DNA from: Ashinkailepas kermadecensis
Lineage: Eukaryota; Arthropoda; Thecostraca; Neolepadidae
Length of the DNA stretch: 64,000 nt
Direction: 5' to 3'
Assembly (NCBI GenBank): GCA_034440615.1
Contig: JAOTOM010004757.1
Location: 124,001-188,000 of the forward strand
Shown: positions 10,201 through 17,979 of the stretch, piece after piece
Position numbering within the stretch: the stretch's first letter is position 1
Layout: every line of letters starts with the position of its first letter
The notes under the pieces: generated by a model
The model's database searches: none
The model's input: the letters and a program-made list of their open reading frames with translations, nothing else
What the model was told of the DNA's origin: nothing
Position numbers and translations under genes: made by a program

Positions 10201-13134
10201 CTGCGCCGGCTGGAAGTCGCGCGTGCCCTTGGCCGTCTTGAGGATCAGCTTGCCGCCGGCGCCGCCGGAGCGCGTGCTCTCGTGGCGCGTTTTCTCGTCG
10301 CCGCCGGCATCGGAGCTGAGGCGCGCCTTCAGTGCCGCCAGTCGCGCCATCTCGGCGTCCAGCTGTCGGCCGCGACAGCCAGTCAGAGGACGTGCGTGAG
10401 TTGTCAGGGAGGGTGGGGTCCCAGCGAGCAAGCGTCGACAGGAACGGACACAACTCACAGCCGCACACGCAGATTAGGCAGTCTCCATGAGAGCAGTCTG
10501 TCTCGGCTGGAACAGCCTCGGCAACAGCACGCAATAGGTCCGGTAGTATGGCCACAGCATGTCAAGGATTATGTAGTACCGACTGCAGCAGTTTGTACAG
10601 CATCGGCAACAACTCGACGTCAGCACACAATAAACTAGGTAGTCTTGGCAGCAGCAGTCTGCACAGCCCCAACATAGGCACACAATTGGCTAGGTAGCCT
10701 CGACAACAACAGCAGCTTATGCAGCCTCCAGAACCGCACGCAGGCCGGACACAAGTGAAAAGAGTAGCAATTCCTGGACTTTTGTCAAGAAGATGAAGAA
10801 CAATATCCTCCCCGGATAATTACCCTCAATTTTTGTTGCTGTGAGGCTCAATGTTGCTCTTCACAATGACTGTAAACTTATTGCTCTTTGAGACGATGTC
10901 TGAAACACACTGGAAGGCACACAAGGGTGTTGGCCATACTACCAAGAGGAAGACAATTATTTCATCCAAATTAGATGGCCAAGAAATTTTCATTTCCAAA
11001 TCCAGCATTTCAACACAAATACACCATGGTTCAGACGGCCTCAACAACTGCATACACAAACGAGTGGTGTGACACCGCGGCTACGCGGCATAAGACACAT
11101 CCTCACAGAGGAATGTCTTACGCTGTGAGTGGAGACAACCCTTCGGCTGTACGATAACCGCACACGCCATACCATGAGAGCATTGTCACAACTTGGCACA
11201 GGCTGCACGGTGGAGTATGAACGCCAAGGAAACGTGCGTACCGGAAGGTAGATATCCATGCATGTGCCAAAACAAGGAGCGATCATGTAAGCAAGCAATT
11301 AAAACAAGCAATCAATCAAGAGCAATCATGTAGCAACTATGTTGTTATTGGGTTTTAGAGACTCATCAACTGCATCTGATATACACAGCGTCCAAAGGTA
11401 TCACAATTATCTGCCCGATGACAACAGCGCAGCGCCACAAGACAACGGTCACGGACCATGTCATTTGAAGGGCGAGCAGAAATCCAGACCAACCAAGAAT
11501 TCACCAAACCAACATTCCACATTCATTTGACCAAAACCGAGTCCTCCACCTCTCTTCTGACACAGAAAGGAGAGGCAGATACAGGGCGCACAATGATTAG
11601 ATCGACACCACACATCCAGCTCTGTATCGTGCTGCGATGTAAGGCACCCACGTTATGAGCACGTCTCTGCTGCGTGACGGGACGACCGCCCCTCCTGCCC
11701 TCACCAGTCTGGACCGAACAGGAGGGCGACACCACAGGGCCCTCACAAGTCTGGACCATGGAGGAAGGCGACACCACAGGGCCCTCACCAGTCTGGACCC
11801 TGCAGGAGGGCGACACCACAGGACCCTCACCAGTCTGGACCGTGCCGGGGGAGGGGGGGCGACACCACAGGGCCCTGACCAGTCTGGACCGAACAGGAGG
11901 GCGACATCACAGGGCCCTCACCAGTCTGTACCGAGCAGGAGGGCGACACCACAGGGCCCTCACCAGTCCGGACCGTGCAGGAGGGCGACACCACAGGGCC
12001 CTCACAAGTCTGGACCGTGCAGGAGGGCGACACCACAGGGCCCTCACCAGTCTGGACCGTGCAGGAGGGCGACTCCACAGGGTCCTCACCAGTCCGGACC
12101 GTGCAGGAGGGCGACACCACAGGGCCCTCACCAGTCTGGACCGTGCCGGAGGGCGACACCACAGGGCCCTCACCAGTCCGGACCCTGCAGGAGGGCGATA
12201 TCACAGGGCCCTCACCAGTCCGGACCGTGCAGGAGGGCGACATCACAGGGCCCTCACCAGTCTGTACCGAGCAGGAGGGCGACTCCACAGGGCCCTCACC
12301 AGTCTGCACCGTGCCGGGGGCGACACCACAGGGCCCTCACCAGTCCGGACCGTGCCGGGGGGAGGGGGGGCGACACCACAGGGCCTCACCAGTCTGCACC
12401 GTGCCGGGGGCGACACCACAGGGCCCTCACCAGTCCGGACCGTGCCGGGGGGAGGGGGGGCGACACCACAGGGCCTCACCAGTCTGCACCGTGCCGGGGG
12501 GCGACACCACAGGGCCCTCACCAGTCTGGACCGTACCGGGGGGGGGACACCACAGGGCCCTTACCAGTCTGGACCGTGCGGGAGGGCGACACCACAGGGC
12601 CCTCACCAGTCTGGACCGAGCAGGAGGACGACACCACATGCGTGCTCGTCTCCCGTACTCGTTCAAAGCCACCCGCCATCCCAAGAGCCCCGGTGCAGGA
12701 GGGGACGTGGCCACTGTTGGCGTACCTTGGCGCGGCGGCAGACCGCCCAGGTGCCGAGCCGCCGCAGCGCCGGCACCGGCACCCCCACCAGACGCATCTA
12801 GACGCACGCGCCAGCACCGGAAAAGAGGCAGACAGAGGGCGTCGGTCAGTACCTGGCAGCGGGCCTCGTTGGCGCCCTTCAGCAGCACGCGCTCCAGGGT
12901 GAGGCCGTCGGGCGGCGGCGCCGACAGCTCGCCGCCGTCGAAGCTGGCCAGGTGGGCATGCCAGCGGCGCAGGTGGGGCGTCGCGTCGTCGGCGAGGTCG
13001 GCGGCCGCCACCAGGGCGTGCGCCTCGGCGTCCAGCCGGCCGGGCGTCGGGCCGGCCACGTACGCGCGGCTCGCCAGATAGCCGTCCAGAGCCAGCAGCT
13101 GGCGCCGGCTCAGACGGCGCGCCGGCCCGTCCAT
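4010..13134 (-). CDS. HARS1: Histidyl-tRNA synthetase gene (whole coding span, seven exons including two alternative first exons)
   Basis: Class II aminoacyl-tRNA synthetase that charges tRNA-His using ATP and histidine. Five common exons (10362-10108, 8093-7872, 6598-6392, 5898-5344, 4219-4010) all join in phase 0 and give a continuous protein. It holds the WHEP helix, motif 1, the arginine-rich motif 2 region, the HisA signature RGLDYYTG, motif 3 and an anticodon-binding domain. No common exon is missing and no frameshift was seen. With the 24-codon leader the product is about 506 aa, close to human HARS; with the GST-C exon it is about 576 aa. Four of the five introns carry minisatellites. 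Two first exons suggest that one gene supplies both cytosol and mitochondria, as is known for single-copy HARS genes in some invertebrates; here that is inference. Confidence 0.95.
4220..5343 (-). other. HARS1: HARS1 intron 5
   Basis: Intron between the catalytic exon (donor AAG|GTGAGC at 5343) and the terminal exon. Its first 510 bases are a donor-derived minisatellite, annotated separately. The stretch 4230-4820 is unique sequence with no gene seen. Confidence 0.9.
4826..5346 (-). repeat. 29-bp minisatellite copying the HARS1 splice donor
   Basis: About 17-18 tandem copies of a 29-bp unit. On the gene strand each reads GAYGTCRAGGTGAGCC followed by a GC-rich spacer. The real exon end and donor (GACGTCAAG|GTGAGC, 5352-5338) is the first member, and a few internal copies (around 4855 and 5090) keep the exact exonic letters. 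The 29-bp step changes frame from copy to copy, so use of a distal donor would usually introduce a frameshift. Confidence 0.95.
5344..5898 (-). CDS. HARS1: HARS1 exon: catalytic core with HisA and motif 3
   Basis: A 185-codon exon, phase 0 at both ends, starting [18 protein letters not shown] and ending LLWDADVK. It carries the helical insertion region ([16 protein letters not shown]), then [19 protein letters not shown] with the HisA signature that binds histidine. Next come [20 protein letters not shown], motif 3 [14 protein letters not shown] with its ATP-contacting Arg, and [15 protein letters not shown], which opens the anticodon-binding domain. The acceptor is CCGACAG and the donor AAG|GTGAGC. 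The insertion loop after YEAVL is short (TDGDV) compared with vertebrates. All recognised catalytic residues are present. Confidence 0.97.
5899..6391 (-). other. HARS1: HARS1 intron 4
   Basis: The shortest intron, with donor AAG|GTGGGC at 6391 and acceptor CCGACAG at 5899. It is the only HARS intron without a tandem array. No other feature was seen. Confidence 0.9.
6392..6598 (-). CDS. HARS1: HARS1 exon: end of motif 2 region and insertion domain start
   Basis: A 69-codon exon, phase 0 at both ends, starting [20 protein letters not shown] and ending [13 protein letters not shown]. It completes the FYQCDFDI motif 2 strand begun in the preceding exon. It also carries the conserved YDPM.PDAE helix start, [18 protein letters not shown] and SSVDKLDK. 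The acceptor is CACACGGCAG and the donor GACAAG|GTGGGC. Sequence and order match animal HARS without gaps. Confidence 0.97.
6782..6925. repeat. Short 32-35-bp tandem repeat in HARS1 intron 3
   Basis: About four imperfect copies built on CACACGTTCGCAAYACCGAC followed by CACAGR. It lies about 180 bp upstream (gene sense) of the intron 3 acceptor. No function is evident. Confidence 0.8.
7130..7190 (+). repeat. Copy of the short GGGCGCA...TGCGCCC dispersed element
   Basis: Degenerate member of a short family with T-rich left flank, GGGCGGCTCGACT, GGTCACAT and TGCGCCCATC. Other members are near 8765, 14600, 18417 and 35665, with weaker ones near 9612 and 11338. Confidence 0.55.
7495..7905 (-). 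repeat. 45-bp minisatellite copying the HARS1 exon end and splice donor
   Basis: Eight intronic copies at an almost exact 45-bp step, plus the real junction. On the gene strand each unit repeats the 36 exonic bases encoding [12 protein letters not shown] and then GTGAGTACG, so each carries a full donor. Donor copies sit near 7866 (real), 7821, 7776, 7731, 7686, 7641, 7596, 7551 and 7506. The step is 15 codons. The first distal donor (7821) stays open in the HARS frame, while a stop appears about one unit further on. Confidence 0.95.
7872..8093 (-). CDS. HARS1: HARS1 exon: ATP/histidine-binding motif 2
   Basis: A 74-codon exon, phase 0 at both ends, starting [20 protein letters not shown]. 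It continues [20 protein letters not shown], then [20 protein letters not shown] and ends [24 protein letters not shown] and the VYRRD...GR.REFYQC arginine motif are hallmark HARS active-site sequences. The acceptor is CCTTTCAG at 8094 and the donor TGT|GTGAGT. The 3' 36 bases of this exon are the unit that has been amplified into the adjoining intron. Confidence 0.97.
8104..8711. repeat. 39-bp array forming the left arm of a foldback structure
   Basis: About 15 copies of a unit near 39 bp built on GACTGCGACAGCCA, a CGTGGTAACG or CGGGGTAACA core and CTGTCCACCTGC. Variants include ATAATGGTGGTCTGC. Its inner end (8640-8711) is the reverse complement of 9242-9312. It starts within about 10 bases of the exon acceptor at 8094. 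Confidence 0.9.
8712..9241. other. Central spacer of the foldback structure
   Basis: About 530 bases of AT-richer unique sequence between the two inverted arms, with no ORF of note. A copy of the short dispersed element lies at about 8760-8825 (GGGCTTAGGGGCACATCGACTG, where the last bases match the family core). Confidence 0.6.
9242..9612. repeat. 38-39-bp array forming the right arm of the foldback structure
   Basis: Starts with a segment complementary to 8711-8640 and continues as about eight copies of GTGGCTGTCGCAGTCGCAGA followed by TGACCATTGTTACCACG. The same-family unit in opposite orientation makes up the left arm. Related direct copies of GCGGTACAATTATCA flank this arm at 9217 and 9629. 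Confidence 0.9.
10108..10362 (-). CDS. HARS1: HARS1 exon: WHEP helix, linker and motif 1
   Basis: An 85-codon exon, phase 0 at both ends. It opens [20 protein letters not shown], the second helix of a WHEP domain. A charged Gly-rich linker leads to [20 protein letters not shown], the conserved K.KGTRD entry to the catalytic domain. The exon ends with motif 1, [17 protein letters not shown]. The acceptor is CGGCCGACAG and the donor AAG|GTGAGA. Because the WHEP domain starts mid-helix, its first helix must come from an upstream exon; the GST-C exon at 12853 supplies a matching one. Confidence 0.95.
10363..12725 (-). other. HARS1: HARS1 intron 1
   Basis: Intron between the alternative first exons and the WHEP exon. 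11690-12630 is a 42-bp array. 10363-11330 is unique AT-moderate sequence with some CAGCAG/CAACAG-rich stretches. A weak copy of the short dispersed element lies near 11338 (GGGTTTTAGAGACTCATCAA). No other gene was seen. Confidence 0.8.
11690..12632. repeat. 42-bp minisatellite in HARS1 intron 1
   Basis: About 22 copies of a unit near 42 bp built on CCCTCACCAGTCYGGACCGT and GCAGGAGGGCGACACCACAG. A sub-block at 12300-12540 has a GGGGGAGGGGGGGCGAC variant. On the HARS strand each unit contains ACTGGTGAGGGCC, a donor-like string. Because the unit length is a multiple of three, long open frames run through it on both strands; I treat them as non-coding. Confidence 0.95.
12726..12797 (-). CDS. HARS1: HARS1 alternative first exon: probable mitochondrial leader
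   Basis: A 24-codon coding exon starting [13 protein letters not shown] and ending CRRAK, followed by the donor AAG|GTACGC. The peptide has Arg and Lys, no acidic residue and an amphipathic character, as expected of a mitochondrial targeting sequence. An in-frame TAG directly precedes the ATG (CTAGATG), so the start is well defined. It exits in phase 0, matching the common exon at 10362. Known biology: single HARS genes in several invertebrates make cytosolic and mitochondrial forms. That this exon serves the mitochondrial form is inferred, since transcripts cannot be seen. Confidence 0.6.
12853..13134 (-). CDS. HARS1: HARS1 alternative first exon: GST-C-like domain leading into WHEP
   Basis: A 94-codon open segment from ATG at 13134 to the donor CTGCCAG|GTACTG. 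It contains [19 protein letters not shown], then [11 protein letters not shown] and [14 protein letters not shown]. This is the pattern of the C-terminal GST-like domain of eEF1B subunits and synthetase-complex proteins (YL..YV.G..P..AD, LRW..HI.SF). It ends [15 protein letters not shown] in phase 0. Joined to the exon at 10362 this gives [29 protein letters not shown], which aligns with a whole WHEP helix pair. Two upstream starts are possible: an in-frame ATG at 13188, or an acceptor (CACTGTCAG) at 13231 if there is an earlier exon. Alternatively it is the end of a separate GST-domain gene. Confidence 0.65.
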
Positions 13135-13230
13135 CTGCGCGCGCACGGCGGCGCCGGTGAAGACACAGCACACCGGGTCGCACGGCATCCGGCCGCGCTC
13201 GACGTTCAGCAGCAGTCGGCGCCACACACG

Positions 13231-13915
13231 CTGACAGTGGAGATTCCACCCAGCCGTCGCCGGTCAGGCAGCGGTCAGCCCACCAGCAGAACACCAACAC
13301 ACACCAACACACGCACGCAGACGGACAGACAGACAACTGCCAGTCGACACACCGGCCGCCCCACGAACTCCCCCGTCACAGTCTGGCCGACGTCCACGCT
13401 GACGCTGCCACCCCACAATCTCCTGTCGCAAGCTCGCGTTCACGCTGACCCGGCCGGCCCACACTCTCCTGTCGCTGTCCGGCCGACGTTCAGGCTGACG
13501 CGGCCGGCCCACCGGCCACATCAGCCGATGGCCTTGACGCGGCGCCGTCTCCACCAATCAGCGGCCACCACAGCCGGGCGCCCGACTCGCGCGTCACCCA
13601 TGCCGTGTGCACACAGCAATTTCGTGTCCCGGAGAACAGCAATTGGTTCGGAGAACATGCCCGCATGTTAGCACGCTATCGGCTATCAGGCACGGGAGCG
13701 CCTTATCCCCGTGTTATGGCACATGGGCGAGCGGAAACCGAATTACCTGTCACAACCGTCATGCGACTGGGGTGGCGCCATTTACGGTATTCCAGGGAGG
13801 GCTGATCGACGGATTTGGTGGGCACTGGTTCAGTGTCCAGAGTGCAACCAAGAAGGGCCCTTGTGGCTCATAGTTGCACTGATATGTTATGTCTTTATGT
13901 CTTTATGTGGCTGGG
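13231..13915. other. Region upstream of HARS1, no gene recognised
   Basis: GC-rich sequence with short repeats of GGCCGACGTCCACGCTGACG type at 13385-13520. A GGGCCCTTGTGGCTCATAGT string at about 13855-13900 resembles the 3' tail of CR1/L2-type retrotransposons. The HARS promoter should lie here, but no element is diagnostic. Confidence 0.4.
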
Positions 13916-13917
13916 GT

Positions 13918-14357
13918 AGCCCAATGTGACTGGGGTAGCGCCATTCGACTAGGGTAGTGCCATGTGACTGGTGTAGCGCCATGTGGCTTGGGCAGCGCCA
14001 TGTGACTGGGGTAGCGTCATATGACTAGGGTAGCGTCATGTGACTGGGGTAGCATGATGTGACTGGGATAGCGACATGTGACTGGGATAGCGACATGTGA
14101 CTGGAGTAGCGTCATGTGACTGGTGTAGCGTCATGTGACTGAAGTAGCGTCATGTGACTGGAGTAGCGTCATGTGACTGGGGTAGTATTATGTGACTAGG
14201 GTAGCGTCGTGTGACTGGGGTAGTATTATGTGACTGTTGTAGCGTCATATGACTGGGGTAGAGCCATGTGACTGGGGTAGCGTCGTGTGACTGGGGTAGT
14301 ATTGTGACTGGTGTAACGTCATGTGACTGGGGTAGCGCCATGTGACCGGGGTAGTCA
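13918..14357. repeat. 19-bp minisatellite
   Basis: About 22 copies of TGTGACTGGGGTAGCGTCA with point variants (TAGCGCCA, TAGTATTA, TAGCGACA). It marks the right end of the GC-rich gene block. Confidence 0.95.
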
Positions 14358-16195
14358 TGTTTATTTCTGCCTTGAATGTTGCAGCTTGGTGAACGCACCA
14401 CGTCCTAAATCAGCGCGCTTGTTGTCCCCGAGTGAGGAGAGGGAAGGGGAGGGGAGGGGGTCGCGGTGGCTGTCGGTAAGACGTCTGAATTTTGATTATA
14501 AGATCGTGGGGCTGAATCGCAAATCCGACGGGATTACCGCGTCCATCTGCGACCAATCAGCGTGGAAGGCTGACTGGCTGGCTGGCTGGCTATTCGAACT
14601 GAGGGCCGCATCGACTGCGCCGGCCATGCAGCGCCGTCAGCCAGCAGCGCCGTCAGTCAAGCAATGATATACACACGAAAGTCAGGCGACGTGACGAATT
14701 ACCTGTCACGGGGTCGAATACGCAAGTGTGATACCACACCGGCGACGCCACATACAATGTGGCCTAGCAGGTGGAAATGTCGTAAAAATCGACGTTCTTT
14801 TTTTAAGGAGAGAGTAGGAGAGATGGGCTAGTCAAATTTCTTGGGCATTGTAGGGTACCGCTATGCATGAATGGAATAGTTGCAGAGTGTTGTCACGAGG
14901 GAAAGGTGCAATTGATCCCTACTTTCCAAATAGCTGCTGAATTAATCACCAAAAGCTAAGCATATTTTTTCAGACAAGACCGTTCTCTTTGCAGATATCC
15001 TGGCTGCCGACGCACGTGTGGGGAGTCATTGCCCGCCTTTGGTGCAGGAAACCTATAGAAACATAATATAATCAAAGGACATTTCATGAAAGAAAGAAAA
15101 ACACCTGCAACATCTTGTAATTTCCAGGTTGTTCACCTCTTCCAGAATTACATCTTGCCCATGCGAGTAAGGGCAAGCACCCTCCCCTTACCCAGGCATG
15201 GATTCCATGGCTATGACACATGGTTCGGAAATGGTCTGTGTGGCTTGGAAATTACTAGTGCTCAAGAGTTGCATCACCGGTGAGAAGGGAAGCACCATCG
15301 AAACATTTCAGAATGCAACAAAACACAAGATGAACCAAATCGGTGTTGCTTTTTCAAACTCACAATTTGGTGCCAGCTTCCACATGAACTATAGCAGACC
15401 ATATATTTCCCCAGTTGTCCATTAAGTAGTAATGCAATGACACCAAATAAACATTGCAGCAATATCATATGTCATCTTACTACACAATATCTGCCTTAGA
15501 TTGGTGCTGCTGCTGATATATTGGTACTGCTGCTGATGCTGCTGACTGCTGATATATTATAGCATATAGATTGGTGATTTCAGCCAGATCATTACCACTG
15601 GGCCTAGACAACTCCTACTCACTCCTCATTAAACTATCAGAATGGAACAAAATCAAATCAACAATTTTCTCCCAGTATTCCCAGTACTGCTCCCAGCAAT
15701 TCTTCAAAATTATTTCCATCATTAAGCTTGCAAAAATGTTATGATTTCATACTTAGGTCTGTCAACTTTGCACAAAAACAGTGGGCTCTTTCTACAGTTT
15801 GCATCTTTTCATCATCATTCCCAATAGCCATGCTGTGCTGCTGTTTCATTTTCCACTTTTCTGTGCATGACCAACCCATTTCAAGATGGTGGCATCATGT
15901 GTTTTGCAACAATGCATGCCGTCATTAAAGCTTGACCTTTGATCTGATGTGAACAATGTGGTGTCTGAACATTTGTACCAAGAAAAAATAATGATCTGAA
16001 GCTTAGAATTCCAGGATTATTACAGATTACTTCAGATACTACAAAAATAAATGTTAATCGCATGCTTTGCCTCCATCAAGCAAAAGAAGGCTTATTCTGG
16101 GTTAGGTTATGGTAGGAGGGAAATACAAACTCCCCATTACATTACTCTGTATTACATATTGCCCCACTCAAACCCCCTTTTTGTTATTAGCTTGC
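14358..16195. other. Intergenic DNA without a recognised gene
   Basis: Composition falls from GC-rich to AT-rich across this stretch. A copy of the short dispersed element lies at about 14572-14645 (GGCCGCATCGACTGCGCCGG followed by CCATGCAGCGCC). CTGCTGATATATTGGTACTG micro-repeats occur at 15500-15560. No coding exon is supported. Confidence 0.5.
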
Positions 16196-16216
16196 TGACC
16201 AATTGAAAACATGCAT

Positions 16217-16310
16217 TTGCATTGGAAATGCAGCCACTTTTTGGGTGTTATTTTGCCTCCCAACTGAAAAGTCTGCATTTGCAGAAGAAAAGAGTGGTCA
16301 CATTACATTA
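16217..16310 (-). repeat. Dispersed repeat (GTGACCACT family), minus orientation
   Basis: Reverse-complement member of a family whose sense strand reads GATGTGACCACTCATTTTCT, then a GCAAATGC block and TTTTCAGTTGG..GGCAAAATAA. Other copies are near 16868 (+), 17855 (-), 52848 (+) and 56492 (+). Confidence 0.6.
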
Positions 16311-16388
16311 ACCACATTCATAAACTTTGCACTGGAAAAATAATAAATTCAAATAATTCAAAAATTACCATAAACTGCAAGCTTCCCG

Positions 16389-16673
16389 TGGGTTAACAGG
16401 AAACCTTTTACTTTCTGCCATAACATTGTTTGCACTAGAAATTTATAGGAATATTCTGCACAGAGGTAAATAATGTCTGGCTGTTTAGATTCACAACTGG
16501 ATATAGATGCAATGTTTTGATGACATCATGAACAGTCACAGGGATATGACTTATTCATGCAGTGGTAAAAGAGCACCATATGTACTGAAATCTTCCTACC
16601 TATGGTGAAGAAGACAGAAAGGGATTTTCCTCTGGTTGTGAAGGATGACTTAGTGAAATATCCTCCTGATGTG
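16389..16673 (+). repeat. Left member of an inverted repeat pair
   Basis: This roughly 285-bp segment is the diverged reverse complement of 19723-20010. Matching landmarks include GGGTTAACAGGAAACC with ACTTTCTGC, GATGACATCATGA, and AGGGATTTTCCTCTGGTTGTG with GTGAAATATCCTCC. It could be one arm of a 3.6-kb element or simply two copies of one dispersed repeat. Confidence 0.7.
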
Positions 16674-16679
16674 AAGATC

Positions 16680-16802
16680 AAAACACCCTAATCTAACCTA
16701 ACCTGACCCAACGCAACCTGACCTAACCCATCCTACCCAAATCAACCCAATATAATATAACCCAACTGAACCCAATCCAACCTAACCCAACCTAACCCAC
16801 AC
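16680..16802. repeat. Degenerate CCTAACC-type simple repeat
   Basis: A run of CCTAACCTAACCTGACCCAA-like pentamers, heavily mutated, resembling eroded (CCTAA)n arthropod telomere-type sequence. It sits beside GTGACCACT-family repeat copies, as similar runs do near 52975 and 56585. Confidence 0.6.
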
Positions 16803-16867
16803 AGTATTATTGTGGTGTAACAAGCTTTGATTCTTTGGATTTTCTAATACCATCTTGTTTAATGTGA

Positions 16868-16935
16868 TTAAGATGATGTGACCACTCATTTTCTCCGCAA
16901 ATAATTACTTTTCTGTTGGCAACAAAATACATGAT
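16868..16935 (+). repeat. Dispersed repeat (GTGACCACT family), plus orientation
   Basis: Contains GATGATGTGACCACTCATTT, then TCTCCGCAAATAATTAC and TTTCTGTTGGCAACAAAATA. Confidence 0.6.
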
Positions 16936-17309
16936 CATAATATTCACTCTACAAATATAGCCAATTTCATGTTAGTATCCATGCCTGGTTTGTCACAGAC
17001 ATGATAAAGAAGAAATGCAACACTTCATGCATTCAATCCAATACTATTTCACATAAAAAAACTTATGTTTCTGGCTTAATTTCACATTCATTACCAACAC
17101 CGACATTTGAAACCACATGTGTCTGGAACCTTCAATCAAAGCAGGAAGTTCCTTGCAATGCTGTTAGCATTAGCAGTAGTGCTGGCAATGTTCACCACAA
17201 TTTGATGGTGTCATGGCTGAAGTTTGTTTGGGAAGATTCTAGTTGTACTGGTTAGGTTAGATTATATCATGCTATACAATATTAAATTTATTATGTTATG
17301 GTATCTTGG

Positions 17310-17340
17310 TCTAGGTTAGGTTAGGTTAGGTTAGGTTATT
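17310..17340 (+). repeat. Interstitial (TTAGG)n telomere-type repeat
   Basis: Five or six uninterrupted copies of TTAGG (TAGGTTAGGTTAGGTTAGG and continuing). (TTAGG)n is the usual arthropod telomere repeat, so this is weak lineage evidence. At this length it is an internal relic or part of a dispersed repeat, not a chromosome end. Confidence 0.85.
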
Positions 17341-17979
17341 TTGTTCTACAATTTATATATATTCATATGTAATTTTTGAATTCTTGAAATTGAAGTTTAA
17401 AGCAGAAGGCAGCAGACAAGCCACATGCAGCCATGTGTATTAGTGTATGGATGGCTTTGCCTTGTACAAGTTGCACTCCAGTATCTCACAAAATCATTAA
17501 GCTTTCTTTTGAGGACAATCACTCAAGCTTATAATTTTTTCCTACAACACTGTCATTCCCAGTGAGGTTATTTGCCAAAATTGTTCCAAGGTCTACCAGT
17601 ATTTGTTTTTGAACAAATACCACAGCCACAAGATGCATAACTCCTTGAAGCATCACAGTTGTATAAGCCACAATCAGAGTGCAGTGCTGGTCAGTCCAAC
17701 ACCATCAAGGTACAAATAGATGAGCCACAGCATGGGCCATCCCATTAAGGTATATAAATGTTTGCAGCATTAGCTCATAAAATACAATTTACATTGTAGC
17801 ATATTTCCTCTATACCATGCCTATGACATCATCAGCTATACTGACCACCATTGACTTAAAAGTAAGCATTTGTAGAGAGAATGAGTGGTCACATCATCTT
17901 AATCATGTTAAGAAGCATAGTATTAAACAAAATAAATTTCAACAAAATCAAAACTTGCTTTACACCGCAAATTTACCAC

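Noticed and set aside
10826..11072. Short open frames in HARS intron 1
   Set aside because: AT-rich composition, overlapping on both strands, no family resemblance.
11655..13081. Open frames of 368-415 codons on the plus strand over the 42-bp array
   Set aside because: Unit length is divisible by three and lacks stops in several frames on both strands. They also run antisense through the HARS first exons.
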